A program made the translations under genes and the position numbers. 64,000 bases of DNA from Zoogloea oleivorans (GTDB taxonomy: Bacteria > Pseudomonadota > Gammaproteobacteria > Burkholderiales > Rhodocyclaceae). The notes below the pieces were generated by a model. It did not search any database. It was not told where the DNA came from and saw only the letters and a program-made list of their open reading frames with translations. Location of the stretch: assembly GCA_030157785.1 (NCBI GenBank), contig JAOAUC010000018.1, positions 1 through 64,000 on the forward strand. The letters run 5' to 3'. Position 1 is the stretch's first letter. The number at the start of each line of letters is the position of its first letter. This document shows positions 23,995-32,804 of this stretch, piece by piece.

Positions 23995-24939
23995 ATGATG
24001 ATCAAGGGACTGGCATTGACCCCGCCGGTGGTGGGACGTATTGCAATCGGCAAGGTGGTGGAGAAGGCCGGCAAGCGGCTGCCGGAGAAGGATGACGAGT
24101 TCACGCTGACGAGCCAGGTACAGGCGCGGGACGGATGGATCAACCATCCGCTTGATGAAGCACTACGGAAAACACCCGGCGCCAAGCTGCGGGCGATTCC
24201 GGTGCGGTTGCTCTTTGACGAGGTGGATCTGAACCTGCGGGCGAATTACACCTTGTTCGACCGGACCAACGGTCGGCCGGTGTGTGTCGGCAACGGAGAG
24301 ACGTGCAAGCGGGCGACGTCTGCCGGAATTCAAGGGATGCCCTGCCCCACGCCTCACGGCTGCGAGTTCGGCCAAGGGATCTGCAAGCCTTACGGCCGCT
24401 TGAATGTGCGGATCGGGGAGGAGGATGAGTTGGGCAGTTTTGTCTTCCGGACGACGGGGTTTAACAGCATCCGGACGCTGGCGGCGAGGCTGACTTACTT
24501 CTTCGCGCTGTCGGGTGGGTTGCTGTCCTGCCTGCCGTTGGATCTCCGGCTTCGGGGAAAATCGACGACGCAGTCGCATCGTGCGCCTATTTACTATGTC
24601 GATCTGACGGTACGCACCGGGATGACGTTGGCGGAGGCGTTGGCTGAGGCGCAGGCTGAACGACAGCGACGGCGGGATGCGGGCTTCGATCAGGCGGCGC
24701 TGGATTTGGCGGCGCGGGTGGGGTTTGCGAATGGGGCGTTCGAGGAGCTGGAGGAGGACGCGGCGTCCGTGATCGACGAGTTCTACCCGGAGACAGGACG
24801 GGAGGAGGAGCCAATCAGGGGTGCAAACCAGGCGGAAAGCCCTCGCAAGCCGCTGGCGGATCGGCTGGATGCCCGGCTTGGCGATGCACGGCAACGGGCT
24901 ACACGCTCCAACCCGGTGCCCCCAGCCCTGCCGGCTTAG
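23995..24939 (+). CDS. gp3-like/'hydrolase or metal-binding' mobile-element protein
   Basis: 314 residues. It contains LRAIPVRLLFDEVDLNLRAN, VCVGNGETCKRAT, then a cysteine-rich stretch CPTPHGCEFGQGICK, and GRLNVRIGEEDELGSFVFRT with FNSIRTLAARL. This is the pattern of a family usually annotated as hydrolase or metal-binding protein on conjugative elements, and it resembles the gp3-type recombination directionality factors of serine-integrase phages. The cysteines suggest a metal site. The start at 23995 has GGAAGG four bases upstream; 23983 would put that site inside the gene. The role, excision control or not, is unproven. Confidence 0.65.
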   Translation: MMIKGLALTPPVVGRIAIGKVVEKAGKRLPEKDDEFTLTSQVQARDGWINHPLDEALRKTPGAKLRAIPVRLLFDEVDLNLRANYTLFDRTNGRPVCVGNGETCKRATSAGIQGMPCPTPHGCEFGQGICKPYGRLNVRIGEEDELGSFVFRTTGFNSIRTLAARLTYFFALSGGLLSCLPLDLRLRGKSTTQSHRAPIYYVDLTVRTGMTLAEALAEAQAERQRRRDAGFDQAALDLAARVGFANGAFEELEEDAASVIDEFYPETGREEEPIRGANQAESPRKPLADRLDARLGDARQRATRSNPVPPALPA

Positions 24940-25010
24940 GTTCAATCAATTCCCATGGCGCCGACCAGTCCGTCGCCTCATCACCACGTTCCCCCATCGA
25001 TACCCCCTGA

Positions 25011-25039
25011 CCCCGGCTGCCGCAAGGTAGTCGGGGTTT
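25011..25039 (+). terminator. terminator-like hairpin 5 of module
   Basis: An 11-bp stem with two G-T pairs (CCCCGGCTGCC with GGTAGTCGGGG) closed by a GCAA tetraloop and followed by TTTCC. It precedes the radC-like gene by 59 bases. Confidence 0.6.
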
Positions 25040-25098
25040 CCTATTTTGCTTTTGTTGCTGGCGGTTTGAGCTGCCGACGATTTCAAGGAGTACCAAAC

Positions 25099-25707
25099 AT
25101 GTCCAAGATCATGCCTATTCGTTCACTGCCCAACGCGACCTTGCTCGGTTTGCTGCTGGGGGACGCCACCGCCGCGTCTCTGGCCGGAAAATCCCTGGCG
25201 GATCTGTTCAATCTGCGCAGCCGGCCGCTGACGATACGGGAGACGGGCGCCGACGATAGTTCGGAGCGCATTCTGGATGCGGCCAAGGAGCTGTTGGCCC
25301 GTGCACTCAGCGAAGAGATGCAGGAAGGCGACGTGCTCTCCAGTCCGGACAAGGTGCGTGACTTCCTGCGCCTGCGGCTTGCGGAGCGGCCCCACGAGGT
25401 GTTCATGGTTCTGCTGATGGATGCCCAGCATCGGTTGCTTGCCGACGTGGAGCTCTTCCGGGGGACGCTGACGCAAACCTCGGTCTATCCCCGGGAGGTG
25501 GTGAAGCTGGCCCTTAGCCATAACGCGGCGGCGGTGATCTTTGCGCATAACCATCCCTCCGGAGTCGCAGAACCCAGCAACGCCGACATCCAACTGACAG
25601 GCGTACTGAAGAAATCCCTGTCCTTAGTGGACGTTAGGACTATCGACCACTTCATCATTGGCGGTGATCACCGGCCCCTCTCCATGGCAGAACGAGGGTT
25701 TGTGTAG
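25099..25707 (+). CDS. RadC-like JAB/MPN domain protein
   Basis: 202 residues. The C-terminal 120 form the RadC domain with the JAMM metal motif: [19 protein letters not shown] strand (residues about 98-110), [11 protein letters not shown], then a downstream aspartate in PSNADIQLT. The conserved end HFIIGGDH and SMAERG is present. The N-terminal helix-hairpin-helix of chromosomal RadC is shortened. Element-borne RadC copies are frequent on islands and plasmids; a role in DNA repair or anti-defence is suspected but not shown. AAGGAG lies eight bases upstream. Confidence 0.87.
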   Translation: MSKIMPIRSLPNATLLGLLLGDATAASLAGKSLADLFNLRSRPLTIRETGADDSSERILDAAKELLARALSEEMQEGDVLSSPDKVRDFLRLRLAERPHEVFMVLLMDAQHRLLADVELFRGTLTQTSVYPREVVKLALSHNAAAVIFAHNHPSGVAEPSNADIQLTGVLKKSLSLVDVRTIDHFIIGGDHRPLSMAERGFV

Positions 25708-25804
25708 ACCAGAAAACAGGAGCGTCGACTTTAAATGAACTTAAGGATAACCATGATGACTACGCACTCAATAATGGCTAATTATTGAACTCGGCGCCGG
25801 GAGC

Positions 25805-26011
25805 TTGTTGAAAAAAACAGGATTGTCTCGCTCGACAATCTATGCAAAGATTCAAAAATGGTCGTTTTCAAGGCAGATTTCCTTGGGGTTAAAATCAGTG
25901 GGTTTGATTGCGTCTGAAATTGATATTTGGCAGTGCACGCAAATCAAAAGAATCCAGAAACAAACAGCTTCCTACAACAAGATTCCAATGAAGTGGATGC
26001 ATAAAATATGA
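25805..26011 (+). CDS. AlpA-like HTH protein, TTG start or 5'-truncated
   Basis: 68 residues reading LLKKTGLSRSTIYAKIQKW, then FSRQISLGLKSVGLIASEID, which is the AlpA HTH and wing with a few unusual residues. Nearly all relatives begin earlier, with a strand ending in LP.V, so the TTG start at 25805 may mark a truncated gene; the frame is open upstream to 25774 without an ATG. Its stop overlaps the next ATG as ATGA, so the two are translationally coupled. Confidence 0.6.
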   Translation: MLKKTGLSRSTIYAKIQKWSFSRQISLGLKSVGLIASEIDIWQCTQIKRIQKQTASYNKIPMKWMHKI

Positions 26012-26754
26012 AAGAAAAAATGCAAAGCAATACCACCAAAATTCGCAAACAGAGCCGCGAAGTGGCACTGACATCTGACGAACTGGGAAAACTACTTAGA
26101 TCGATCAATCAGTCATCTCTAGTACAGACGCACAAGCTTGCACTTCGCCTGCTGATGCTGTGTCTTATCCACAGATCAGCGCTGATTGAAGCAAAATGGG
26201 AGGAAATCAACTTCGAGCAAGAAGAATGGTCCATCCCCGGCGAGAGAATGAAGAGCAACAAACCGCATTCAGTGCTCCTGTCCAAGCAAGCCCTGGCGAT
26301 TTTTGAAGAATTGAAAGGGCTATCGAGCGGTTCTGAGTGGATTTTTACAAGAGAAAACAGTCTACATCAGCCGATTTCAAAATTTACACTTAGCTCTGCA
26401 GTAAGCGCGTTAAAACATGACGTGAAGGATTACGTGATTAAAGATTTTCGGCTAACCGGCTCTTTCTACTTAAGAGAAGCCGGATTTAACTTAGAGGTAA
26501 TCAAGAAAGCCTTGGGGCACGAGACTGCAAGTTTACGTGAGTCTCTCATCCTCACTCAGAATGCCAGGCAAAAGATCATAGAACCATCGTTCTCAGCAAT
26601 TGACTTCAACTTGTCGCAGTACGACAAAAAGCTAAAGCATGACGGCCCTAACCCTGCCGTGGCGTGCAGACTGAAACGGTTTGATACGCCAGAGCGCGAG
26701 ATGATGCAGTGGTGGGCTGACTTCGTAAGTGGCCTTACATCTCCCCACGTTTAA
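26008..26754 (+). CDS. integrase-like protein lacking the catalytic tyrosine
   Basis: 248 residues corresponding to the catalytic domain of P4-type tyrosine recombinases: Arg56 in LIHRSALIEAKWEEINF, Lys82 in ERMKSNKPHSVLL, KDFR (145-148) in place of HDLR, and His171 in KKALGH. The usual tyrosine 9-14 residues after that histidine is absent (next residues ETASLRESLILTQ), and the arm-binding N-terminal domain is missing (family length about 400). It is therefore probably unable to recombine DNA, but the frame is intact. It is coupled to the AlpA-like gene and may be a regulatory or DNA-binding derivative, or a decaying integrase. Confidence 0.72.
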   Translation: MKEKMQSNTTKIRKQSREVALTSDELGKLLRSINQSSLVQTHKLALRLLMLCLIHRSALIEAKWEEINFEQEEWSIPGERMKSNKPHSVLLSKQALAIFEELKGLSSGSEWIFTRENSLHQPISKFTLSSAVSALKHDVKDYVIKDFRLTGSFYLREAGFNLEVIKKALGHETASLRESLILTQNARQKIIEPSFSAIDFNLSQYDKKLKHDGPNPAVACRLKRFDTPEREMMQWWADFVSGLTSPHV

Positions 26755-27125
26755 AAGCGGGGCGAGGCCCCGTAAGCTCAGAGGACTGAAACAGGCGAGG
26801 CCCCACACCACCGAGAGGCCAATGAGGTAACGAAGATAGTGTTTAAACGTCGGTCAGGCTCGTTAAGTGTTAATCAACCAGGCTGATCTAATATAAACCG
26901 CTCTCGGGGGCGGTTTATATTGTCCAACAAACTTTGAGTCTGTCCATCAGAGCGGAGAGAGTATCAATTTCCGGCAAGAGCTTTACACATTCTGCGAGCA
27001 GAAGGAGCATTACTGACTCATCACCATTTTTCTACGCAGAGGTGAATTTTTTCCCCTCACAGACAAGCCTCATCACAGGTAAGCTTAACGAACAAAGACC
27101 GTTAACGATTTTGTGAGAATTTTGC
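26755..27125. other. gene-free stretch with two hairpins
   Basis: CGGGGC-GAG-GCCCCG at 26758-26772 follows the integrase-like gene and may end its transcript, though it lacks a T-run. The 12-bp palindrome at 26890 is listed separately. The remainder shows no gene. Confidence 0.5.
26890..26921. repeat. perfect 12-bp inverted repeat with 8-base loop
   Basis: AATATAAACCGC, loop TCTCGGGG, GCGGTTTATATT. It could be a bidirectional transcript end or a protein site near the end of the element. Confidence 0.6.
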
Positions 27126-27278
27126 ATGAGTAACTGTGACAACGAATATTTTCTCCCCCCAGATTCGACTTGTACCCACCACGAAGACGAACCTGCAGTG
27201 ACCGTTCTTGATGGCGAGCCTCTTTGTGCCCAGTGTCGCGATGACTATGTGGACACGTTCGACGAGAGGCGTGATTAA
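27126..27278 (+). CDS. small cysteine/histidine-rich acidic protein
   Basis: A 50-residue frame beginning MSNCDNEYFLPP. It holds CTHHEDE and, 20 residues on, CAQCRDDY, so a C-H/H-C-C zinc site is plausible. It is strongly acidic. No strong ribosome site is visible, so expression is uncertain. It is the last possible gene before the tRNA-Gly fragment and may be an element-end cargo gene. Confidence 0.4.
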   Translation: MSNCDNEYFLPPDSTCTHHEDEPAVTVLDGEPLCAQCRDDYVDTFDERRD

Positions 27279-27524
27279 TTGCGCCTTTGCTTGAGGCATG
27301 AGAAGCACACGACTAATCGTGCGCGTGCTTTTTTATTTCTCAGGAGTGCATGGGGTCTGGTTGTGGTGGTGATGTCGGCGGTGAAGAAGTCGTCCGATCC
27401 GAAGACTCTCTGAGAAGGGAAATCAGAGCATCCCCACGCGGCCGGGCCTTTTGTAAGGAGCCCATAGAACTGCAGTCCGGACGGCTCCGAATGCGGTGTC
27501 AAGCAGACAAAAATTGAGCGTAAT

Positions 27525-27552
27525 GTGGGTTCGATTCCCATCGCCCGCTCCA
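27525..27552 (+). other. tRNA-Gly 3'-end fragment (putative attachment site)
   Basis: GTGGG, loop TTCGATT, CCCAT form a T-arm, followed by CGCCCGC, discriminator T and CCA, the 3' acceptor strand of a tRNA-Gly beginning GCGGGCG. The 5' part of the tRNA is not present upstream. This is what remains when an element integrates into the 3' end of a tRNA gene. The intact tRNA-Gly copy should lie left of the window. Confidence 0.72.
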
Positions 27553-27591
27553 GATCGAATTCCTGCAGGTCGTTGATCTGCAAGAAAAAAG

Positions 27592-27617
27592 GCCAACCTG
27601 CGAGGGTTGGCTTTTTT
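27592..27617 (+). terminator. intrinsic terminator after tRNA-Gly fragment
   Basis: GCCAACC, loop TGCGAG, GGTTGGC, then six T. Its position 40 bases after the CCA end suggests the original terminator of the tRNA gene, which would mark where the old chromosome resumes. Confidence 0.78.
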
Positions 27618-27755
27618 GTTGTCTGGTCGATGTCTGGTCGGAGCTGGGTAGGGTGCGGTCTAGAGCCATCAAGTTCGCTCCAACAGGTCGCTCATCGGAA
27701 GGCGACCTAGGGTCTACCGCTGAAGCCTGTCGGCTATGCGAAGGTTACCTGCTCT

Positions 27756-30341
27756 TTACTCATAATCTTTGGCTAATGCACCTTCGTATAGCCCCTTCGC
27801 ACTTGTTGCACCCCCGATAGCTTGGCGTACCTCGGAGCGTTTCAAGTCCAGCACACGCAACTTGCCGTACGCTTCTGCAACGGACTCGATACGACGGTAC
27901 GCACTACCGTAGAACTCGGCGTAGATAGCAAGTCCTTTCAGCTTGGGCAATGCATCAGCCAAATGCAGGCCATGTGGATCGACCAAATCAACAGACACCT
28001 TGCCGTCCTGCTCAGCGAAAAACACGAAATCAGGGCGAACGACTTTGTATTGCTCGTCTTCCAAGTAGGCAATCCCTAGCGACGATTGTCCTGGCTGCTG
28101 CGGATTTCGATACCAGAAGCGGAAACCTTCCCGCTTCGACTCAGCCTCAACCACGGCGCGCTCCCACTCATTCAATTCGGCAGGGTACTTTCCATCCTTG
28201 TCGCAGAGCAGGTGGTTTTTCCAAGTCGGGAATGCAACCTCCTTGTCATTCTCACGCGCCTTGGTCGCCTCGTAACGGGACTCGGGCTTGGCCAAATCAA
28301 TGCTTTGCGGTTCGCTGCTCATCTCGACGATCTGCCGGTACGCCTCCTTCCGGTCGTCACTGAGCGCTTTGATCTTTGGTCCGTAAGTCGCCAGCCATGC
28401 CTTTGCCAGCTCGTCAGCTTTCGCGTCGAAATAGGTTTGAGCCTCGGTCACCAACCCAAGGCCGGCCACCGTGACACGAGCCTCGACGATGGCCTCCAAG
28501 TACTCCTCTGGGTCATCGTCAACGTTGGCGACTTTCTGGGCCAGATGTTCGACGTAGGTACGGGCAATGTCTGGGCTGAAAATGCGCGCTGCGCGCCGGT
28601 AGGCGTCGTCGATCACCGCGACATCGGCGTCCTCCCAGAATTCATCGAAGGTCTTCACCTTGCCCTTCATATCCGCAATGATGGTCTTGCCATCCACGGT
28701 CATCACGGACTTACGCTTGGCCTCGATCTTTTCCTTCTGACTTTCCTGAAACACATCCAGCGCTTTGTGCATCTCTGCATGGGCTAGTTTGCCGGCATGC
28801 TGAAGGATGCCATCTGACGCCAGCTCATGCGCTAGTGCGGTCAATCGCTTCGCAGGCTTTGCCCCTCGCTGGGGTCGAGTTTGGGACGGCAGAGCCTCGA
28901 AAGCATCCCATACGGGTGCGGATGCATCCGGGTGAGGCTTGACCTCAACGTAATCGATAAGAATGCGGCCCGAGGGCGCAGCCGATTCGTCGCCCGTCAT
29001 CAAGGAATCGACAACCTCTTTCACAGTCTTCCTGCTGAATTTGGGCAGCAAGCAGTCCACAGCGTTCAATCGGTCGTTACCAGGAATGCGACGGGCCAAA
29101 GGAGAACGCACCATACGGCCCAGCAACTGGGTAATGTGGGTACGGTCGCTGGCGGCCCGGAAGGACACCATTACCTCTGCACGAGGACAGTCCCAGCCTG
29201 TACTGATGGCATCCTTTGCGATCAGCACGCGTATCCATGTCGAATCTTGCACGCGCTGCGGCTCGATGTAGGGCACGTCACGATTGCCAAAGCGCTGCGT
29301 GGTGTGATCGCCAAAGACATGAGCAACGCTGGTGGCTGGCAACTCGGGATAGCGCTCGAAGATGGTGTCCAGCGCCCGCCCAATCTCGTTCGGATCCGGT
29401 GTATTGGGTACTTGCAGCACCATCAACGGAACAACGACTCCCGCCTCTTCCTGCTGCTTGGCGTATTCGGCCCAAGCCGTGGTTGACTCCTTGATCTTGT
29501 CGGTTGCCCGCCGCACAAGCACCGTATCAAAGTCGCCGACTTCATCAGGAATGTCCAGCAGAATTGTGTCTTTGATGAGGCCAGATTCCTGGACCTTTGC
29601 TGCATCGACCACCACGTTTTGCAGCTTCATGTGTTTGCCGGCGAACTCAATCGCCTGATTAAAGCGCTCGACAGTTGCCGAGATGCCCCACACGACCGGG
29701 ATGCCAGGCACGCCACCAGAACCGTTGATGAGGCGCTGAACGATGGTTCCTTTTTCTCTTGGCGTGGCGTCACCCATGCCGCGATGCGCCTCGTCCAGTA
29801 CCAGATAAAGCGTCAACTCCGGGTCTTCAATGGTGTTCTGGATCGTGTCCCAAATCGTGTAGGCCCGCAGATCGGGGCGGGTTTCTGGCAGCAAGTCGCC
29901 CGCCTTGGCCTCCAGCTCGTGTTGGTCGTGCCCCCGGACAAGCAGGCTGTTCTTCCCCAGCTTCTGGGTGTTGAGGAAGTAGATTTTCCCAGCTTCAAAT
30001 CGGGGGCGATTGAACGTATTCTCAACCACCACCAGGTCGGTATGGTTGATACGGTCGCTCGCCTCCATCAAGCGGAATCGGGTCTGCTCGTTTAGAGATG
30101 GATCGTCGCTGAACCAAATGACCACTGCGCCAGGGTCGGCATCAAAGTCGAATTCGTCATCGCCGCGAAACAGCGCTTCGAATGCGGCTGCGGCCATAAC
30201 GGTCTTACCTGCGCCGGTGACAGCAGTCAGAGAGAACGCAGTCTTGTCAGATTCGCTGCGCCAATAACGGCGAGCCTTTCTGAGATTAGCCAAGGCATCG
30301 CGCACTGCGTCGCGTTGATAGTCCTTGAGGGTGAACTTCAT
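27756..30341 (-). CDS. res: type III restriction enzyme Res subunit
   Basis: 861 residues. Helicase superfamily 2 core: Q-motif region LKDYQRDAVRDAL, Walker A TGAGKT (about residue 43), DEAH box in LVLDEAHRG, GISATVERF as motif III, and ITQLLGRMVRSPLARR as motif VI. The C-terminus has VRPDFVFFAEQDG then VDLVDPHG, the place of the PD-(D/E)XK nuclease. The expected lysine is not obvious there. Type III Res cuts DNA after ATP-driven translocation between two unmodified sites, in complex with Mod. It starts three bases after the mod stop, so the genes are co-transcribed. Confidence 0.85.
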   Translation of the reverse strand: MKFTLKDYQRDAVRDALANLRKARRYWRSESDKTAFSLTAVTGAGKTVMAAAAFEALFRGDDEFDFDADPGAVVIWFSDDPSLNEQTRFRLMEASDRINHTDLVVVENTFNRPRFEAGKIYFLNTQKLGKNSLLVRGHDQHELEAKAGDLLPETRPDLRAYTIWDTIQNTIEDPELTLYLVLDEAHRGMGDATPREKGTIVQRLINGSGGVPGIPVVWGISATVERFNQAIEFAGKHMKLQNVVVDAAKVQESGLIKDTILLDIPDEVGDFDTVLVRRATDKIKESTTAWAEYAKQQEEAGVVVPLMVLQVPNTPDPNEIGRALDTIFERYPELPATSVAHVFGDHTTQRFGNRDVPYIEPQRVQDSTWIRVLIAKDAISTGWDCPRAEVMVSFRAASDRTHITQLLGRMVRSPLARRIPGNDRLNAVDCLLPKFSRKTVKEVVDSLMTGDESAAPSGRILIDYVEVKPHPDASAPVWDAFEALPSQTRPQRGAKPAKRLTALAHELASDGILQHAGKLAHAEMHKALDVFQESQKEKIEAKRKSVMTVDGKTIIADMKGKVKTFDEFWEDADVAVIDDAYRRAARIFSPDIARTYVEHLAQKVANVDDDPEEYLEAIVEARVTVAGLGLVTEAQTYFDAKADELAKAWLATYGPKIKALSDDRKEAYRQIVEMSSEPQSIDLAKPESRYEATKARENDKEVAFPTWKNHLLCDKDGKYPAELNEWERAVVEAESKREGFRFWYRNPQQPGQSSLGIAYLEDEQYKVVRPDFVFFAEQDGKVSVDLVDPHGLHLADALPKLKGLAIYAEFYGSAYRRIESVAEAYGKLRVLDLKRSEVRQAIGGATSAKGLYEGALAKDYE

Positions 30342-30344
30342 GCC

Positions 30345-32549
30345 TTACTCCCCATTGGCAAAACTGAAATTGGTCAGATAGGACTCATACAAGCGCACTG
30401 GCTCCACATTGCCCGGTAGGCGCTTGGCGATTGACTGAAAGCGGCGATCATCGTCGGTGACGATGTAGGCGATACTGGGGCTGTCCGCTTTATTGAGGGC
30501 ATGGATAAAGGGGGTAGCCTGATCCACGTCGGTTAGCAGTCCATATGAGTCTGCTATAGCCCAACCCTCTTCTGGCAGCTTGTCGATGCGGCTACCGCTT
30601 GCGCCGGCACGCAGCCACAGCAGTGGGGCGATGCGGGCATAGGCTAGATTGTGGTTGACGGCACTCTTGGCCTCGTAGGTCAGGGTAAAGAACTCGGCGT
30701 TTTCCTCGAACCCTTCGGCCATTGGGAATTCATCGGTGAATTTGTATTCACCCTTGATGGGCTCTCCGTCCGGCGTCTTGCCGGTAATTGCGGCTGCGAC
30801 GCGAGGTTTGGTGATGTAATCACAGATACCATGCTTTTCCCATTCCGGGTCACCTGGACGCAGCCCATTCTTGCGTAGGACATCCTGCTCGATTGCCGCG
30901 ACTTCGTTGTTAGTGACGGAGATGCATTGGCGACGGCCACCATCTTGGCGGTTTAGTCGCATTACTGCGTGGGCCGTAGTGCCTGAGCCTGAGAAGTAGT
31001 CCAAAATGACCGCATCGGGCTTCTCGGATAGAAATATACGCAGTGCGTCCTCAACGGCATGGAGTGACTTCGGAAAAGGAAACGTGCGATTGGGGATAAG
31101 GGATGTAAGCACCCCAGTCCCGTAATGCTCTGAATTGTGCGATTTGAAAGCCCACTGCGTTGTCGGCGTTTTAACCAGAGCCTCCGGATATTCAGCTATT
31201 ACCGACCCATCAGGATTTCGTCCTGTTACAGTCGCACGACCTTCTTCTATATCCTTGATTGGTCCAGCCTTTAGGTATTGAATGATGTATTTCTGTGGCT
31301 GTTCAGGCGTTGCTTTCCCTGCACGAGCGTAACCATCTTGCCACCTCTTGATAAACGTCGGGCCTATGGCGGACCAGTTCATCTCGGTGCCGTCTTTCCT
31401 TATAGGAAAAACGGCAACACAGCCCGCTCTCTCGGGTGCGTTGGTGCGAGGTTCATTGTGTGGCAAGGGGTCACCAACTGCTTCAATGCAACCGGTTTCG
31501 ACATTGACGTAAATTGGATAGAACTGCCGGGGGCCGCCCTTTTTGGTGCCACGTCGAGAAGCTAAGTCTCGTCGGCGAAAGGTTTGCCAGTCAAGACCAA
31601 TCCCAAAATCATCTTTTCCAGAATTTTTGCCTTCAGAGTCTTGTTGATCGACATCGTCGTCATCTTCCTCCGGCGCATCATTCAATTCTATTGCAGAAGA
31701 AGATGGATTGCTCAATCGACCTATCTTGGCGGCTCCAAACCAAAGAAAATAGATGTACTCATCAACACGTCGAAACTCATTTGCACGGCCTGTACCTTTT
31801 GAGTTTATGAGCGTCGAGATCATCTGCATGCTTGCTTCAGGAAAGGTTTGCTGAAGTAGCAATCCTAATCGCAGATATTCCTTTTCATCGATGGTCACGA
31901 TCAGCACTGAATCCTGAGGATTCAACAGTTCCCGTGCGACTTGCAATCGGCGCTCCAGCATGGCTAACCATTTGCTGTGTCGATATAGATCGTCACCTTC
32001 AACGTAATCGTTGTTGTACTTCCAGTCCTTCGCGCCGCTGTTGTATGGAGGGTCAATATAGATGGCATCGACCTTACCTCGGTGCGTGTAGGTCAACGCC
32101 TTCAGGACATGGAAATTCTCGCCGTTGATGATAGTGTGGAACGGTTTTTCTCCGCCTCTTTCTACCTTGCCAGTACTGACAAGCCCCGGATAAATCGTGT
32201 CGCGGAACTCGGCCACGACCACCAGATCATCGAGAGAGACAGACTGCATTTCCGCTTCGGCTGTATTCAGCAGCTCTAGGTCGGCCACATTCTTTGCCTT
32301 ATGAATGGCCTTAACTTGCCAGAGGCGCAGGTCACCCTTCTTGGTCGATCCTCGTGGGGGTAACACACGAACCTTGTCACCCTTGCGAATAGGGCGCAGC
32401 GGCAGCTCCACCGCTTCCGGGCTGTGACGCTCAAAGTTCAGTCCGAAAGGCAGTCGTGAAGATAGGGCTTTGAACTCTCGTTCTAGGTCGGCCCCTAGTT
32501 GTGCATCCTTCGCTTTGATGCGAGCTAGTAGGTCAGTAAGTCGAGACAC
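30345..32549 (-). CDS. mod: type III DNA methyltransferase Mod subunit
   Basis: 734 residues. The catalytic motif DPPYNSG (motif IV) precedes the S-adenosylmethionine motif FSGSGTTAHAV (motif I), the beta-class order of type III Mod adenine methyltransferases. Mod recognises the DNA site and methylates an adenine, and is required for Res activity. The roughly 350 residues between the two motifs hold the target recognition domain, which should define specificity. GATK-like acidic linker residues (EEDDDDVDQQD) lie in the middle. It is preceded by a small HTH gene on the same strand. Confidence 0.88.
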   Translation of the reverse strand: MSRLTDLLARIKAKDAQLGADLEREFKALSSRLPFGLNFERHSPEAVELPLRPIRKGDKVRVLPPRGSTKKGDLRLWQVKAIHKAKNVADLELLNTAEAEMQSVSLDDLVVVAEFRDTIYPGLVSTGKVERGGEKPFHTIINGENFHVLKALTYTHRGKVDAIYIDPPYNSGAKDWKYNNDYVEGDDLYRHSKWLAMLERRLQVARELLNPQDSVLIVTIDEKEYLRLGLLLQQTFPEASMQMISTLINSKGTGRANEFRRVDEYIYFLWFGAAKIGRLSNPSSSAIELNDAPEEDDDDVDQQDSEGKNSGKDDFGIGLDWQTFRRRDLASRRGTKKGGPRQFYPIYVNVETGCIEAVGDPLPHNEPRTNAPERAGCVAVFPIRKDGTEMNWSAIGPTFIKRWQDGYARAGKATPEQPQKYIIQYLKAGPIKDIEEGRATVTGRNPDGSVIAEYPEALVKTPTTQWAFKSHNSEHYGTGVLTSLIPNRTFPFPKSLHAVEDALRIFLSEKPDAVILDYFSGSGTTAHAVMRLNRQDGGRRQCISVTNNEVAAIEQDVLRKNGLRPGDPEWEKHGICDYITKPRVAAAITGKTPDGEPIKGEYKFTDEFPMAEGFEENAEFFTLTYEAKSAVNHNLAYARIAPLLWLRAGASGSRIDKLPEEGWAIADSYGLLTDVDQATPFIHALNKADSPSIAYIVTDDDRRFQSIAKRLPGNVEPVRLYESYLTNFSFANGE

Positions 32550-32600
32550 GGCGGCTTCCTACACATTTCATGAAATTATTTAGGGGGGAAAAATGCAGCA

Positions 32601-32804
32601 TCAGCGCCCCCCTGGCTTCGGATTTTTTTCGATACTGGCGGCAATCCAGCGATCTAGCTCGTTGCGCCGAAACCGCCATGTCCCCCCAAGTTTGAAGGCA
32701 GGTATGTCGCCTTGTTGGGCGAGTCGGTAGACGGTTCGCTTTCCGGCTTTTAGGTAGGCCGCAACTTCCTCTAGGGTCAGTATTTCGTCTTTAGGGGCTA
32801 CCAT
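32601..32804 (-). CDS. excisionase-family (MerR-like) HTH protein
   Basis: 67 residues: LTLEEVAAYLKAGKRTVYRL, then FKLGGTWRFRRNELDRWI, the winged HTH of the excisionase/AlpA type. It lies directly upstream of mod on the same strand and is probably its regulator, as in many type III systems. The start at 32804 has AAGGA eight bases upstream; the 34 extra residues of the longer frame are not conserved-looking. Confidence 0.85.
   Translation of the reverse strand: MVAPKDEILTLEEVAAYLKAGKRTVYRLAQQGDIPAFKLGGTWRFRRNELDRWIAASIEKNPKPGGR

Noticed and set aside
25805..26754. Functional integrase of the island
   Set aside because: Catalytic tyrosine and first histidine are missing and the N-terminal domain is absent, so it cannot be the active integrase.
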